The notes under the pieces: model-generated | Told to the model about the DNA's origin: nothing | What the model saw: only the letters and a program-made list of their open reading frames with translations | Database searches by the model: none | From: Peromyscus leucopus | Lineage: Eukaryota > Chordata > Mammalia > Rodentia > Cricetidae | Assembly (NCBI RefSeq): GCF_004664715.2 | Contig: NC_051068.1 | Location: 132,576,716-132,640,715 of the forward strand | Length of the DNA: 64,000 nt | Reading direction: 5' to 3' | Part shown: positions 21,537 through 32,605 of the stretch, one piece after another | How positions within the stretch are numbered: the first letter of the stretch is position 1 | Layout of the letters: each line of letters starts with the position of its first letter | Program-made: the position numbers and the translations under genes

Positions 21537-21850
21537 TTGTTATAGTTTGACTCTGACCTACTCCCCACAAACCCGGGTGTTGAAGTTCCCACCCGCAGCC
21601 GGTGATGCTGTTTTAAAAGGAAATGGAAACTTTAGAAGACAGGTCTTACTGGAGGAAGTCCATGGCTGCGAACGAGTCTTGGAAGGTTCTGCCCGGTCTC
21701 TGGTTCCCTCCTCCATTTCTGCTTCCTTGCTGCTGGGAGATGAGCACCTTGGTCACAAGTGTCCCCTCTCATGACATTCTGCCTTGCCATCAGCCCAGAG
21801 CAATGGATCCAGTCTTAGACTGACAGCTCAGAAATGATGAGCCGTGCAGT
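21537..21850 (+). mobile_element. hAT-Charlie-type transposon remnant
   Basis: 'ttatagtttgactctgaccta', 'ccccacaaacccgggtgttga', 'ggaaactttagaagacaggtc', 'ttgctgctgggagatgagcac' and 'catgacattctgccttgccat' match a mammal-wide non-autonomous hAT element by word order. Diverged. No transposase frame. Confidence 0.55.
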
Positions 21851-22049
21851 GTGGTCCATAAGAAACTCACTTTAGAGAAAAAGACACAAGTAAGTAAAAA
21901 ACTGAAGAAAGAGTTGGTGACAGTACTAGGAAGGTTGAATTAACAGAAAGACTTAAGAATCGTAACCTTTATATTGCCAGTAAAAGTCCTTCAACATAAA
22001 AGGAAAGTGAGCATGCGCAGAGTGGAACAAACACAAACTTAAAACTAGG

Positions 22050-22740
22050 TGATTCGCCATCTCCTCTCAGTGGCTGGAAAAAAAAAATCTCATCAGGAAG
22101 AAGAATCACTAAAGATACTGAGTTGGAGGGTAATCATCCAGCCGGACCTAGTGGACGTTTCTAGAACACTCCCCAATAAAGAGGCAAAAATAGCAGAATT
22201 CTTTGCAAATTCATATAGGACCCTTTTGTTTTGGGGGGATTGTTTTGTTTTGGGGTTTTTGTTTGTTTGGGGTTTTGTTTTGTTTTGTTTTGTTTTGTTT
22301 TTCAAGACAGGGTTTCTCTGTGTAGCCCTGGCTGTCCTGGAACTCCCTCTGTAGACCAGGGTGGCCTCAAACTTACAGAGATCCACCTGCCTCTGCCTCA
22401 CATGTAAGTTTCTTTAAAAAATAGAACATAATGTGGGCAGCAAAGCAAATGTCAATACATTTAAATGTATCTGAAGTACACCCCCTGGATAAAATGAGAC
22501 CACATAGAAAACTGACAACAAACTTACTAGAAAATTCACAAATACTTAGAAACCAAATTTCATACCCATAGATCATCAGGAAATCACAAGGAGAATTAAA
22601 ATGTGTTTTGAAATGAGTAAAAATTAAAACAGATCATTTATACCGAACTATAAGATGAATATGTAAAAGTCCTTATGACTTCAATAAATGACTGAATAAG
22701 TAAGGAAGTGGAGAAGAGAAGATTAGAAAATTAGAACTTC
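22050..22740 (+). mobile_element. Old L1 ORF2 fragment, split by B1
   Basis: 'cctagtggacgtttctagaac' and 'tagcagaattctttgcaaatt' on the left. 'ttagaaccaa...aaaattcacaaatactta' and 'caggaaatcacaaggagaatt' on the right, with 'ttttgaaatgagtaaaaatt'. These match the L1 endonuclease-to-RT linker region in sense orientation. The frame is broken. An antisense B1 sits at 22237-22403. Confidence 0.7.
22237..22403 (-). mobile_element. B1 SINE, antisense, with (GTTTT)n tail
   Basis: The tail (22237-22302) is (GTTTT)n-rich. The body reads 'caagacagggtttctctgtgt', 'agccctggctgtcctggaact' and 'cctcaaacttacagagatcca'. 5'-truncated: the left third of B1 is missing. Confidence 0.9.
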
Positions 22741-22745
22741 TACAC

Positions 22746-22888
22746 CGAGGACCAGCAAGATGGTTGTTTTAACCTCGGTGGTTAAAGGGGTCTGTCACTA
22801 AGCCTGATGGCCTGAGTTCCATCCAGGAACACATGATGAAAGAAAAACTTCCACAGTTATCCTCCGACCTCCACATGCATGCTGTGGG

Positions 22889-22938
<50 letters not shown>

Positions 22939-22980
22939 GGACACACACATACACGCATATAATATAAAATAATTTAAAAA
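22746..22980 (+). mobile_element. tRNA-derived SINE ending in (CA)n
   Basis: 'ggaccagcaagatggttgttt', 'taagcctgatggcctgagttc', 'catccaggaacacatgatgaa', 'gttatcctccgacctccacat' and then (CA)n at 22891-22936. Same family as 49000 and the split copy at 10019/10933. Confidence 0.6.
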
Positions 22981-23504
22981 AAAGACAACTACAAACAATA
23001 TTATATCAATAACTTTGAAATTTTCAGTTAGCTGAACAAATACTTTGATAAAACACTTGACTTTACCCAAAAGGTCAAAATCTGTGGACAAATAGTCTAA
23101 AAAATATGATATTAAAGCCCACTTAAAAGTATGCTTGGGGGCTTCAGATTGGAGATTCAGAAGTGGTGGCACCTGTGTTATCAGAAGCGAAGCTGGGTCG
23201 ACTCTATACTTCTAGAATGCCAAGGGCTAGCCAATGTTGCCTTCGCTGGCTGCCCCAATCAGAAATTTAGTTACCTCATATGAGTCTCTAATTCTGAATG
23301 TTGACTTTTCTACATGATTAGGGCTAGAAATTCTTTAGGTCTACTAAAGTATTCCTTGTCTCTCCTTTTCTAATATATGCTACATTCTCAGACTTGGGTT
23401 TTCAGCCTATCATAATTTTTTAATTGTTTTAGGTTGTAACCGCCTGGCTTATGACATCTTTCCAAAGAACTGCCTCCCTTGGCATAGCAGAGCACACCTT
23501 CCAG

Positions 23505-23851
23505 TGTTGTGGAATAATCTTTTTGTACACTGTGAAGATTTGTCACTCGGATTGGTTTAATAAAAAGCTAAATGGCCAATAGCTAGGCAGGATTTGGGGG
23601 ACAGAGAGGATGCTGGGAAGAGAAAGGACAGAGTCTGGGGAGATGCCATGAGATGCAGAGTGAGCAGGATAGGAAGTACGTAGATGAGGTAAACAAGCCT
23701 TGGCGCAGCAGATAGATGAATCGAAATGGGTTAATTTAAGTTATAAGAACTAGTTAGAAGCAAGCCCAAGCTATGGGCTGAGGTTTCATAATTAATAATG
23801 TCTCAGTGTGGTTTTTTGGGAGCTGACCGATGGGACAGAAAATCCACTACC
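23505..23851 (+). mobile_element. Solo LTR, family A, copy 2
   Basis: It starts TGTTGTGGAATAATC and ends CCACTACC (terminal A mutated). Flanking TTCCAG is exact on both sides (23499-23504 and 23852-23857). It contains 'tgtacactgtgaagatttgtc', 'ggtttaataaaaagctaaatg' and 'gaaatgggttaatttaagtta'. A 6-bp duplication is typical of class II (ERV2/ERVK-like) integration. No internal retroviral sequence, so it is a solo LTR. Confidence 0.88.
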
Positions 23852-24129
23852 TTCCAGTGCTTTGTCCTTTAGCCCTATGATTGTGTTCTCTGAAGTGGAC
23901 TCGGATTTTTTCGTTGGGGATATGGAGTTGGGATACAGAGAGACCTGATCCAACTGTCCCTGTGACCTGGGCATGGGACATGCAGGCATTGTAGAAGAAG
24001 AGACGGCAGAGCTGCTTGGATATGGAGTGTTGCCCGGGCCCTGTGACTGAACACTCGGCCTCCAGTTGAACGGGCTGCATGTTAGAATTTTGGGGACACT
24101 CGGCTGACTAGCAGACTGACAGCAGCCTG

Positions 24130-24370
24130 GGGGGTTATATCCTACATCTGCCTATGGTCCTCTCAGTGTTTCCTTTTCCATTAAGGATGTAAGAAGCCAT
24201 GCCACAAGCTCCTGACTCTCCAGACAGAGCCGCCTGCCCAGCCACCCTGTGATCCTCACCATGACTGACTACATCCCTTGAAACATGACCCCAAATAAAA
24301 TCTTTCCTGCCTGAAGTTTCTTTCTGTCAGGCATTTGGTTACAGCACCAAGAAAAGCAACCAATATAGTA
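24130..24370 (+). mobile_element. hAT-like transposon, 3' part
   Basis: 'accatgactgactacatccct', 'cccaaataaaatctttcctgc', 'gtttctttctgtcaggcattt' and 'ggttacagcaccaagaaaagc' are the usual right end of a rodent or mammal-wide hAT element. The left end was not found. Confidence 0.5.
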
Positions 24371-24434
24371 GTCAATCCCAAGAGAAGCAGAAGTCGGGGA
24401 AACTGGCGCTCGCAGGTCTCCAGGTGAGCCTCGG

Positions 24435-24991
24435 TCACCTTCCATCTTGAGTGGCTTGAGAGGCATGCGCATCATGATGACATTTTAGTCGATGGCCTGT
24501 ACCTACAGCAATGGTCCCGTGACATTGCCCACGGGTGTCATAGCCACCGTGGTATCTGCCGGAATACCCTTCAGTGTTTGCAGAACAATGGGATTGCCTA
24601 ACAGTGCACTTCTCAGACGTGTTCCTGTCACTCCGTGACAAGCAGTTCTGCACCTTTTTCTGCCAAGGCTGTTTTAAAATGACATTCTGTCCCAAGCCGC
24701 CCCGAGAGATTTGGTTTTGATAGTTATACAACACCAGCTCCATGCTTACCTGATATTCACAAACAAATTTAGTCCAGCCATTTCCATTTTCAAAGGCAAA
24801 GGACAGCAACTACTTCTGCTTTTCCTCAAAGTGACAACTCTGGTTAAAGAGGAAACCACTGGCCGATGATGGCTGAGCTGGTTTCCCAGCATGGGGACAG
24901 GAAGGAGGCAGACATTGCTTCCCATGGCAAGGGAGTGATACAAATCCTTCAACTTGGAACCAAAATCCACCGGAAAGCAAAATGTCCCCAA
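24435..24991 (-). other. Coding-like antisense segment, unrecognised
   Basis: Two overlapping frames of 124 and 81 codons read on the minus strand. One passes 'FENGNGWTKFVCEYQ' and, at that point, the sense strand reads GAATATCAG/GTAAGC (about 24746-24760), a good 5' splice-site match. I cannot identify the protein family. No acceptor or second exon was matched, so this may be an exon, a decayed pseudogene or chance. I do not call a gene. Confidence 0.25.
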
Positions 24992-25306
24992 ACCTCCCCA
25001 TTTGGAAACTCTTTCTTGTTTCTCACATCTAAATTGTTCACGTCATTGGCCTTTCCCTTGGAGAATGAGAAAACAGTTGTCGGTCTCTTCCGTACACACA
25101 CCAACATTAAGGTATTGTTCAACCTTCGTTCGCTTCAGGCTCTATGACCCTCTGCTCCCATCTGCACCAGAATCACGATGTCAGTTCTATCTGGATTACA
25201 ACCCAGTTGCTGTCCATGCTGGTCAAGTCCCAGTACAGGGAGAGGTAGCTAAATCTTGTTTCTCACATCCCAAACTTCCTTTAGTCTCTTCTTGCCATTC
25301 TCAACT
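24992..25306. other. Intergenic sequence, nothing recognised
   Basis: About 315 bp of unique-looking sequence up to the family B LTR. Confidence 0.45.
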
Positions 25307-25312
25307 CCCATC

Positions 25313-25843
25313 TGTGGTGGTATTGTGTTCTCCAAAATATTGTGTACTCTAATAAATTTATCTAGGGTCAGAGAACAGAACAGCCACTAGATACAAAGGC
25401 TAGAAAATGGTGGCACTCACACCTTTAATCCTAGCATTCCAGAGATAGAAATCCCTCTGGATCTCTGTGAGTTCAAGGCCACATTGGAAATAGCCAAGCA
25501 TGGTGACTCACACCTTTAATCCCAGAAAGCCAGCCTTTAATCCCAGGGAGTGGTGGTAGAAAGCAGAAAGATATATAAGGCATGAGGACCAGAAACTAGA
25601 GGCATTTGGCTGGTTAAGCATGTGGCTGGTTAAGCTTTCAGGCTTTTGAGCAGTAATTCAGCTGAGACCTATTCCAAATGAGGACCCAGAGGCCTCCAGT
25701 CTGAGGAAACAAGACCAGCTGAGGATCCGGCGAGGTGAGATAGTGCTGTGGCTTGTTCTGTCTCTCTGACCTTCCAGTATTCACCCCAATAACTGGCCTC
25801 GGGTTTGATTTTATCAATAAGAACTTTTAAGATTCATGCTACA
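25313..25843 (+). mobile_element. Solo LTR, family B, copy 1
   Basis: 531 bp, from TGTGGTGGTATTG to ATGCTACA, with exact CCCATC duplications (25307-25312 and 25844-25849). It has a TATA box (tatataa, 25573-25579). Inside lie two segments with the B1 words 'cacacctttaatccta' and 'gatctctgtgagttcaaggcc', so SINE sequence seems to have become part of the LTR. A tandem 'tggctggttaagc' word occurs twice. There is no internal retroviral sequence. The 6-bp duplication points to a class II (ERV2-like) element. Confidence 0.9.
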
Positions 25844-25849
25844 CCCATC

Positions 25850-26244
25850 TATTTTATAACTGTCCCCCCTGGGCTCTGCTGTCTTCCTGTACCCCCCACA
25901 CAATGGCTGATGAAGGCTTCCTCCTTCACTAGTGTATCTTCCTGAGGTCCAGACCGTGGCCAGATCACCCTCCTTCTTGTGTGTGAAACGCAGCTTCAGC
26001 TCTGTGGTCATATACTCATTCTACACGCTCTGTCAGCTGGTCCTTTCCATTCCAGCACCCCAGTCACTTTGGTACTCCTGATACGGAATTTGAGGGAACC
26101 TTCACCCCAGTGAGTATAGAAATAAAAACAAACCAGAAGTCTCAGATAAAAGTCAAGTTGAAAGAAAAAGGAGGTTGATTGCAGAGAGCAAGGCTATCTA
26201 CCAACAAAGGAAAATAAACAAGCATCGTGAATATTTACTTCTTA
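25850..26244. other. Intergenic sequence, nothing recognised
   Basis: About 395 bp with no recognised element or exon. Confidence 0.45.
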
Positions 26245-26412
26245 TTTATTCTATCTGTATGTGCCCGGATATATATACATACAAACATACATACACACTG
26301 TGGGCATGCAGGAGCCCCTGGAGATCAGAAGAGACATCAAATAGTCTGGAACTGGAGTTACATGTTGCTGTGACCCGGGTCCCCTGCGAGAGCAGCCATC
26401 TCTCCAGCCCCC
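26245..26412 (-). mobile_element. B3 SINE, antisense
   Basis: In + orientation: 'tgtgggcatgcaggagcccct', 'ggaactggagttacatgttgc' and 'gtcccctgcgagagcagccat', ending 'ctctccagcccc', the antisense of the tRNA-like head. The tail has degenerated into 'tacatacaaacatacatac'. Confidence 0.8.
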
Positions 26413-26674
26413 TAGACAATATTTTATTAGGTTGTTGGTGTGGTCTAAAGTGTGGCAAATTTTGTTAATCAGAGAATAGCATTTTCAAAGAAACTTCTTC
26501 CCCTTTTTTCTTGGAGATTGCCAGGCATTATTTTGCACCTGGTGACATGTTTTCTCACGTAAAGCACAGGTACATTCTGTACCTTGTTCACGGGGTGGGG
26601 AGAGACCCTTGGTGGGTAGCAGGGTCCATGGAGTGAAGACCGGAGATTCTGTTGTCACTTGTCCTCACAAAGGT

Positions 26675-27060
26675 TCCTGAGATGTTACTTTGGCAATGCT
26701 GTGACCAAATATCTGACGGGAACAACTTAAAAGAGGCAAGATTTAGTCCGGCTCATGGTTCAGAGGAGCCTCAGCCAGTCAGGATGGGGAAGGCATGGTG
26801 GTGGGCTTCATTCTGTGGTGGTAAGAACAGGAGACAGCATCTCATAATTATTGACCAGGAAGCAGGGATATCTGGACCAGAGCCGGGAGGCAGGTACAAC
26901 CTTCAAAGACCTACTCTAGTGACCTGCTTCCACCACCCCAGCCCTGTCTGCTAAAGCCTCTGCGGCCTTTACCATATTGCTGCAGGCTGGGAGCCTTAGC
27001 GATCCGATGTGAGAGCCAAAGTTACATTTCAAGTTTTACTTACTATGCTTTAGAGATCCA
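26675..27060 (+). mobile_element. R2 DNA transposon-like repeat, diverged
   Basis: 'gttactttggcaatgctgtga', 'caaatatctgacgggaacaac', 'ttagtccggctcatggttcag', 'gatggggaaggcatggtggtg' and 'accaggaagcaggga' give the R2 order. The right end is unclear. Confidence 0.55.
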
Positions 27061-27818
27061 TGAATCAAGATGTCTCTGATCTGCAAGCCTCTTGCCGGAG
27101 GACAGATAGTTCCTATAATGCTGGAGGCTGTTGTGTATGGGAGATAACAAGTCACATGTTTTCATTCCCCTAAACAAGTTTGTTTGACCCATCTGCATCA
27201 AATGTGCTTGATCACATGTGGGCAAGAGGTATGTAGGCAGGAAATAGGATGTGTGCTTGCCCCAGATTGGACCTGATGGGAAACCAATGCATTATGGGTT
27301 TTCCTTCTTCATCCCTTTGCCATACTTAATTCTGGGCCTTTTCTCACGCACGAACCTGGGTGTGGGCCTGGCCACAACCCATCCACTTGGCCAGTACTTA
27401 GTTAAAGCTTGCTTCAAATTTGGTCTTACACTGTGGTCGCGGTCTTATTCTCGATCAGTAGGATTAAGACAGAGCAGGAGCCCATGCCGGCACACTGCAG
27501 ATTCAATCCACAACGGGCCCTGTTTCTGCTCCGTTCCCTAGGACTCCGCCAGGCTTGCCGACTGGTAGGCTTAACTCCGTGAACTCTTTCCACGAGCTTC
27601 GAGCTTCCTTTCTCAGCTTGTCAGAGGTCGTCGGTCCCTCATTCTCTCCAGGCCTGGCCTGCTGAACCATCCTTTATGATTCTCAGTCACAATGGACTCC
27701 TGGGCTCTTCGGTCACATGGTACAGCTTTTGTTTTGTTAGAGACCTCTCTAGGCCTCAGTGTAGGCCTTGGATAAGGACCTGCCCTCCTTTCTAGAAAAC
27801 AAGCTCTTTATGAATGAG
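27061..27818. other. Intergenic; possible LTR U5-like piece 27380-27470
   Basis: The stretch 'ttagttaaagcttgcttcaaa' and 'tggtcgcggtcttattctcg' is CpG-containing and resembles an R-U5 end, but no AATAAA, TG/CA ends or target duplication could be matched, so I do not call an LTR. No exon seen. Confidence 0.3.
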
Positions 27819-27854
27819 CGCACACACACACACACAGACACACACAGACACACA

Positions 27855-27905
<51 letters not shown>
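27819..27905 (+). repeat. (CA)n microsatellite
   Basis: (CA)n with a few CAGA interruptions in its first half and then a pure run to 27905. Confidence 0.97.
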
Positions 27906-27907
<2 letters not shown>

Positions 27908-28377
27908 CTCCCAGGGAGCTGCAGGTCTCTCTTGCTGCAGGCCATGCCTTGTGTCTAAATCTGTAACTACCTCTTAAAACAAGCTAGGAAAAAAGGCTTG
28001 CCCGAAGCTGTAAGCCTACAGCAGTTTCTGGTCATGTGACTACTGGTTCAGGCGATCCATGAGGTCAAGTGACTCAGCAAATATTTTCAGGCCAAAGAGA
28101 GGAAATGAGAGCTTGAAAAGCAGCCGCTATTAACGCTGATGGAAAACACATGTGCCCGGAGCCCTGCGGCGGGGCTGGGGGAGGGTCCAGGCAGCTCACA
28201 GCAAGAGAGCCTGCAGCCTGACTCTCAGCCCAAGATGCCCATAAGGCCTGCACAGCTTTGTGCCTCCCTCATCCAAGAATTCCCTTTCAGAATTTTCCAA
28301 ACAATTAAGCATGATCATCTAGGCCAACAAGTTAGAAAAGTTAGAAACTGGTACTCGCTCGCTCTTTCTTTCTTCCT
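27906..28377. other. Intergenic sequence, nothing recognised
   Basis: About 470 bp. A 102-codon frame (28139-28447) runs through it and into the antisense B4, so it is not a gene. Confidence 0.45.
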
Positions 28378-28578
28378 TTCTTTTTTTGGCATTCACGGTC
28401 TCACATGTCTGAAGCAAGCCTCAAGATCACTGTGCGGTGGACCATAAACTTGAATTTCTGATCCTCCTGCCTCCACCTCCTCAGTGCTAGGATTATTATC
28501 CTGCACAACCATGCCCTGTTTATTCAATGCTGGGAACTGAACCCCGGGCCTTTGCACTTGTGGGGTAAGTGAACTCAT
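28378..28578 (-). mobile_element. B4 SINE, antisense
   Basis: In + orientation: antisense B1 body ('ttgaatttctgatcctcctgc', 'ctccacctcctcagtgctagg') followed by an antisense ID-like head ('gctgggaactgaaccccgggc', 'ctttgcacttgtggggtaagt'). Preceded by a CTTT-rich tail. Confidence 0.7.
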
Positions 28579-28774
28579 ACCAGCCTACGTCTCCCTAATG
28601 GTCTCCCAAAAGGGATACACAAGTGCTTCCATTTTCTTAAGCCTGTCATTAATCCATGTGACTTCTTGATAGACTCCGGGCAAACATCGGATACACTCTT
28701 TGCTACTTCTACAGGACTGCTGACCTGCGACTAAGAGGATCTGAAGCCAGAGGATTTAAACAGTAACAGTTTCA

Positions 28775-28985
28775 ATGATAATAATAGCTAACATCCATGA
28801 GCACTTTCTATATGCCCAACATACCCAAGGTTCTACACACACTATTTCATGCTGAGAAACAGGTGTAACTATCCCCATTTCCATTTGTGAGAACTGAGGA
28901 GCGGGGCCATTAACTCACTCACTGGTGCACAGAGAGGAAAGACTAGGCGTTGAGCCTTGACCTGGCATTGGGATACATAGCCTAC
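28775..28985 (-). mobile_element. MIR SINE, antisense
   Basis: 'aataatagctaacatccatga', 'gcactttctatatgcccaaca', 'tgtaactatccccatttccat' and 'ttgtgagaactgaggagcggg', then a 'cactggtgcacagagaggaaa' block, are MIR antisense words in full order. This is one of the clearest MIRs in the window. Confidence 0.8.
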
Positions 28986-29154
28986 ACCTCAGAGTCTGGT
29001 CTAAGCTATCCAGAGACACGGCAAGAAACTGGACCCAGGGCTTCCCTAAGTTTACTGCTAGGAAATGCCTCCGGTTAAGATGGTTGGCCATCCCCTCCTG
29101 AAAGCTAGAGAGGGTTCTGCCAGACACCTGGCTTCATAGACCCCCATGTTCCTC

Positions 29155-29516
29155 TGCAGTCGACTTTTTCATGGGACGGTCAGCTCCCCAGTAATGACAC
29201 GGGACTTCTTATTAGTTATGAAAGCGTGGCCGATAGCTTAGGCTTGTTTCTCACCAGCTCTCATAACCCATTTCTTTTAATCTACATTCTTTTATGTGTC
29301 TCGGTTACCTTTACTTTGCAATGCCCATGCTGTTTGCTCTGTGTCCCTGGCGGCTCCTCACATCTCTTCACACGCCTAGATTCCTCTCCTACTTCCTCTC
29401 TCTCTCTCTCTGCCCTGAAGTCCCGCCTATACGTCCTGTTTAGCTATTGGCCCTTCAGCTTTTTTTACGCCAATCACAGAAATACACTTCACACAGAGTA
29501 CAAATATCCCACAACA
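29155..29516 (-). mobile_element. Solo LTR, family A, copy 3 (antisense)
   Basis: 362 bp. The + strand starts TGCAGTCGAC and ends CCCACAACA. Exact TTCCTC duplications flank it (29149-29154 and 29517-29522). On the minus strand it has 'gttgtgggatatttgtactct', then 'tgattggcgtaaaaaaagctg', and the family's 'agaaatgggtt' word. A CT-rich block lies at 29395-29412. No internal sequence. Confidence 0.88.
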
Positions 29517-29704
29517 TTCCTCTGCCAGGACCTTTCCTAGCTGCTAAGGAAAAGAACCCACGACCCAAACAAGTCAAACTAGTGAGTCAAGGCCTCCCTC
29601 TTCAGGCTCAGGACAGACATGGGACCCCTAAGGCAACCTATGATGCATTTACCATTTAAGCCATTTTGTTCATAAGGGTGAGAAACTTCTGTCAATAAAA
29701 ATGA

Positions 29705-29840
29705 AGTCTAGAAGGACATGGTGGACTGCACCTTTAATCATAGCACTTGGGAAATAGTGACCAGAGGATCATGAGTTCAAATACACATAACAATTTCCAG
29801 ACCAATTTGTATTACACAGTGACCCCTAATTTCCAATTTT
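29705..29840 (+). mobile_element. Degenerate B1-type SINE
   Basis: 'ggacatggtggactgcacctt', 'taatcatagcacttgggaaat' and 'ggatcatgagttcaaatac' still follow the B1 left monomer. The remainder has decayed. Confidence 0.55.
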
Positions 29841-29860
29841 TAAAAAAATAGCTGTTTAGG

Positions 29861-30085
29861 GGCTGGAGAGGTGGCTCAGCTGTTTAGAGAATTGGTTATT
29901 CTTCCAGAGGACCAGGTTCGATTCCCAGCACTCACATAGCAGCTCACAACTACTTGTAACTCCAGTTCTAGGGCCTCTCACACCCTCTTCTGGCCTCCAT
30001 GGCTACTAGGCAGGCACATGGTGTACATATATCCATGCAAGCAAAACACCCAGACACACAAAATAAAGATAAGTCTTCTAAAATA
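29861..30085 (+). mobile_element. B3 SINE
   Basis: 'ggggctggagaggtggctcag', 'cttccagaggaccaggttcga', 'actccagttctagggcctctc', 'cttctggcctccatggctact' and 'gcaagcaaaacacccagacac', with an AAATAAAG tail. Complete. Confidence 0.92.
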
Positions 30086-31389
30086 TGTATCTTTTAAGAT
30101 GAAGTTTCTTTGAATTCAAAACAGAAGCATGGCGGCATGGCTTTACTGAGCATTTTCTAAGCTGTGTGTGTGTGGTAAGGCATGTTAAAGGACTTACTGT
30201 TTAGATTAGAGAAGCTAAAAGAAGCCGTCCCATGCATTATTTGGCTTCACACATCAACTGAGGGAAATGTGGCTCTGCCCCAAGTGTGGACGCAGGGCTG
30301 AGGAGAGGCAAAGCTTTGATTGTAGTCATGCCCCGATATTTACCTAGAGAAGACACCACAGAAAGGGGATGCCTCACAGAGACCTGAGCGAGCTGCCATC
30401 ACGTTTCTAGTTGATTTCAGTGAGGGTTAGTGCTTTTGTTCAACCGGTATCTGTATCCATCCAGACCCCGCAACCTCTCTTAAGTGTGTGTGCCTGGTTC
30501 TTCCTGAGAAGAGCACATAGGCTTGGTGACTGGCTTGCTCCTCTGAAAACTTCCGAGGCCAGGGAGGCTGAGGTCAATGGCAGTCTGACCACGGGATGGC
30601 AGCCATTGGGTTTGGAGGGTTTTCTACATAAAATTTAAGTGCTGCTTTGAGGGTTCACGGTGCATCCCCAAGGAAGTGGGGGGAGTCTTTCTGCCTTGCT
30701 TCTTGCATCTGCATAAGCCTGGGTGATCTCTTGGCAGGAAGACTCAGTGCTTTAGGGGGAATGAAGCCGCAGAAGAAAGCCGATCACACTGATGAACGAA
30801 AGTCGATCGCTCTGATCACAAGCCCAGGGCAGCTCTTTCTCCTGATGCCTGTGGATTAATTCTCTCAGACACCTCTGCAGCCATCAGGAGCTAGGTACAC
30901 CAGTTTCCAGAGGGCTCCCAAGTTCCAAGCCAGACAAAGAGTGTTTGGTAGTATCACTCTTCACTGAGTTAGGACTCCTTTAGTAATTACAAACTGGATC
31001 GTTTGAGGCAGCCAGAAAAAAAAGATGACTAACTTGCTTTTCTTGACTTAAAAAAAAAAAAGTTCCATGAAAAATCATAAGGATGTTTTTAAAGGGCACT
31101 GGAGCTCACATTTCTGTTCATCTGTTGTTCTTTTTCTTCTTAAATTTCATACAAACTATTTGGATGGAAGACTATCAATTAAAACAGAAAGGTCAAAATA
31201 CTTTTCCTCCACACCGCCAAGCCCCAACCTGTGCTGCTTCCTTTCACGGAAAGGTCAAGGCAGTGTTGTGGAGGGCAATGGTCTCCTTGCTTAGGCGTTC
31301 CACAGCTGCCGTGGCTTTCTCTGTCACCTTTGGAGATCAGTCACCACACTGTGTTTAAGCCATGGAGATGCTAACTTGCTGAAAACCAA
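30086..31389. other. Repeat-poor intergenic stretch
   Basis: About 1.3 kb. No young SINE, LTR or exon recognised. An 11-12 A run lies at about 31049-31060. Confidence 0.45.
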
Positions 31390-31650
31390 AGGCTCCCTCC
31401 ATCAGGCAGCCCCAGCTTGCCGCCATCTCAAAGACCTGTCTTGGAAGTGGGTCCGTCAGCCCCATGCCAGACTCCAGATAGTGTACAGCTCCAGCCAACA
31501 TGTGATTGTAACCCCTTGGGAGATCTTCCAGCCAAAAACTGCTCTCAGAGTCCTGACTCACAGAAACCAGGGGAAGATAATAAGCAACTAGTGTTGTTTT
31601 AAGCCGCTAGGTTTTAGATGAACTTGTGAGGCAGCCTGTGGTCCATGGAT
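31390..31650 (+). mobile_element. MLT1 (MaLR) LTR fragment
   Basis: 'cctgtcttggaagtgggtccg', 'cagctccagccaacatgtgat', 'tgtaaccccttgggagatctt', 'gtcctgactcacagaaacc', 'gataataagcaactagtgttg' and 'ttttaagccgctaggtttta' follow the 3' half of an MLT1 LTR in order. An old mammal-wide ERVL-MaLR insertion. Confidence 0.7.
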
Positions 31651-32434
31651 CTGTCCTTTTGTGGTTAAGACACTGTGGCTACTAGAGTGCCTAAGTATCA
31701 TCATTTAGGTAAACAATATACAATATCAGGGCAGAATTCAACTGGTATTATAAAAGGCATCTTACCTCTAGCTACTAGACTCTTCTGAATCTATATCCGG
31801 ATGCGGATTATATAGATAGGAACCACAGTACTGGTTACGTACATGTACTCTCCTCAAAGCAGGGACAGGACCCACTCACTCTAAGGCTTTCAGATGAACT
31901 GTGACTCTTTAGCGCCATCTAACTCACTGAGGAAAGCCCCCTGAGGCAGCCCTCCTGCTGGTTTCAGAGTCACTGATTTCACCAATGCCAACCCACTTCT
32001 ACCATTACGTATGCAAACCAGCAAAGGCTCTGCTGGTGACAGAGACAATGTTCATGGAAAGGTCTAGAAGAGGCACTTCTGGAGTATGAGCTTCCTAGAA
32101 CACTGGCTTTCTGCCCAAGGGTGTGAATTCCCACTGAAGACCCATGACCGTACCTGGGGTATAATGCAATTGACAAACTGCATATGAAGTCACTCTTCCT
32201 GGATGGAGGATGAATTACAGATGTTGTAACACCCAAGCTGTCTGTCCCTCTTACCTCACGTTCATTTCCACTTCCTCTTCCACGTGCCACCAAGCCTCAT
32301 ATTAACTTTCACTTCTGAGGAACTTTACCCGCTCTAACAGAGAGATGGGCTTCCTCTCTGATACTGCCTCCAGCTGAGCTGCAGATACTCCGTGGCTCTT
32401 AGACCAGCTGCATTTTCTTGAGAATAAACGCTGG
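31651..32434. other. Intergenic sequence, nothing recognised
   Basis: About 780 bp with no recognised element or exon. Confidence 0.45.
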
Positions 32435-32605
32435 AATGTCAGGTGCCCACATGCTCTGAATGCTCGCTCTGTGCAGGCCTCCCACTCAGACCTTCTCATG
32501 CATCTGTTCATTGCATTCCATTCCTCCAGCACCCTCTGAGGAATAATTGCCAATATCCCAGTGGGAGAAGCGGAGAGATGCATCTCCAATCCCATAGCTT
32601 TTACC
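32435..32605 (-). mobile_element. MIR-like SINE, antisense
   Basis: 'atgctctgaatgctcgctctg', 'tccagcaccctctgaggaata', 'attgccaatatcccagtggga' and 'gaagcggagagatgcat' are compatible with antisense MIR from its 3' part to its core. Diverged. Confidence 0.5.

Noticed and set aside
27380..27470. LTR R-U5 end
   Set aside because: No AATAAA, no TG/CA ends and no target duplication could be matched.
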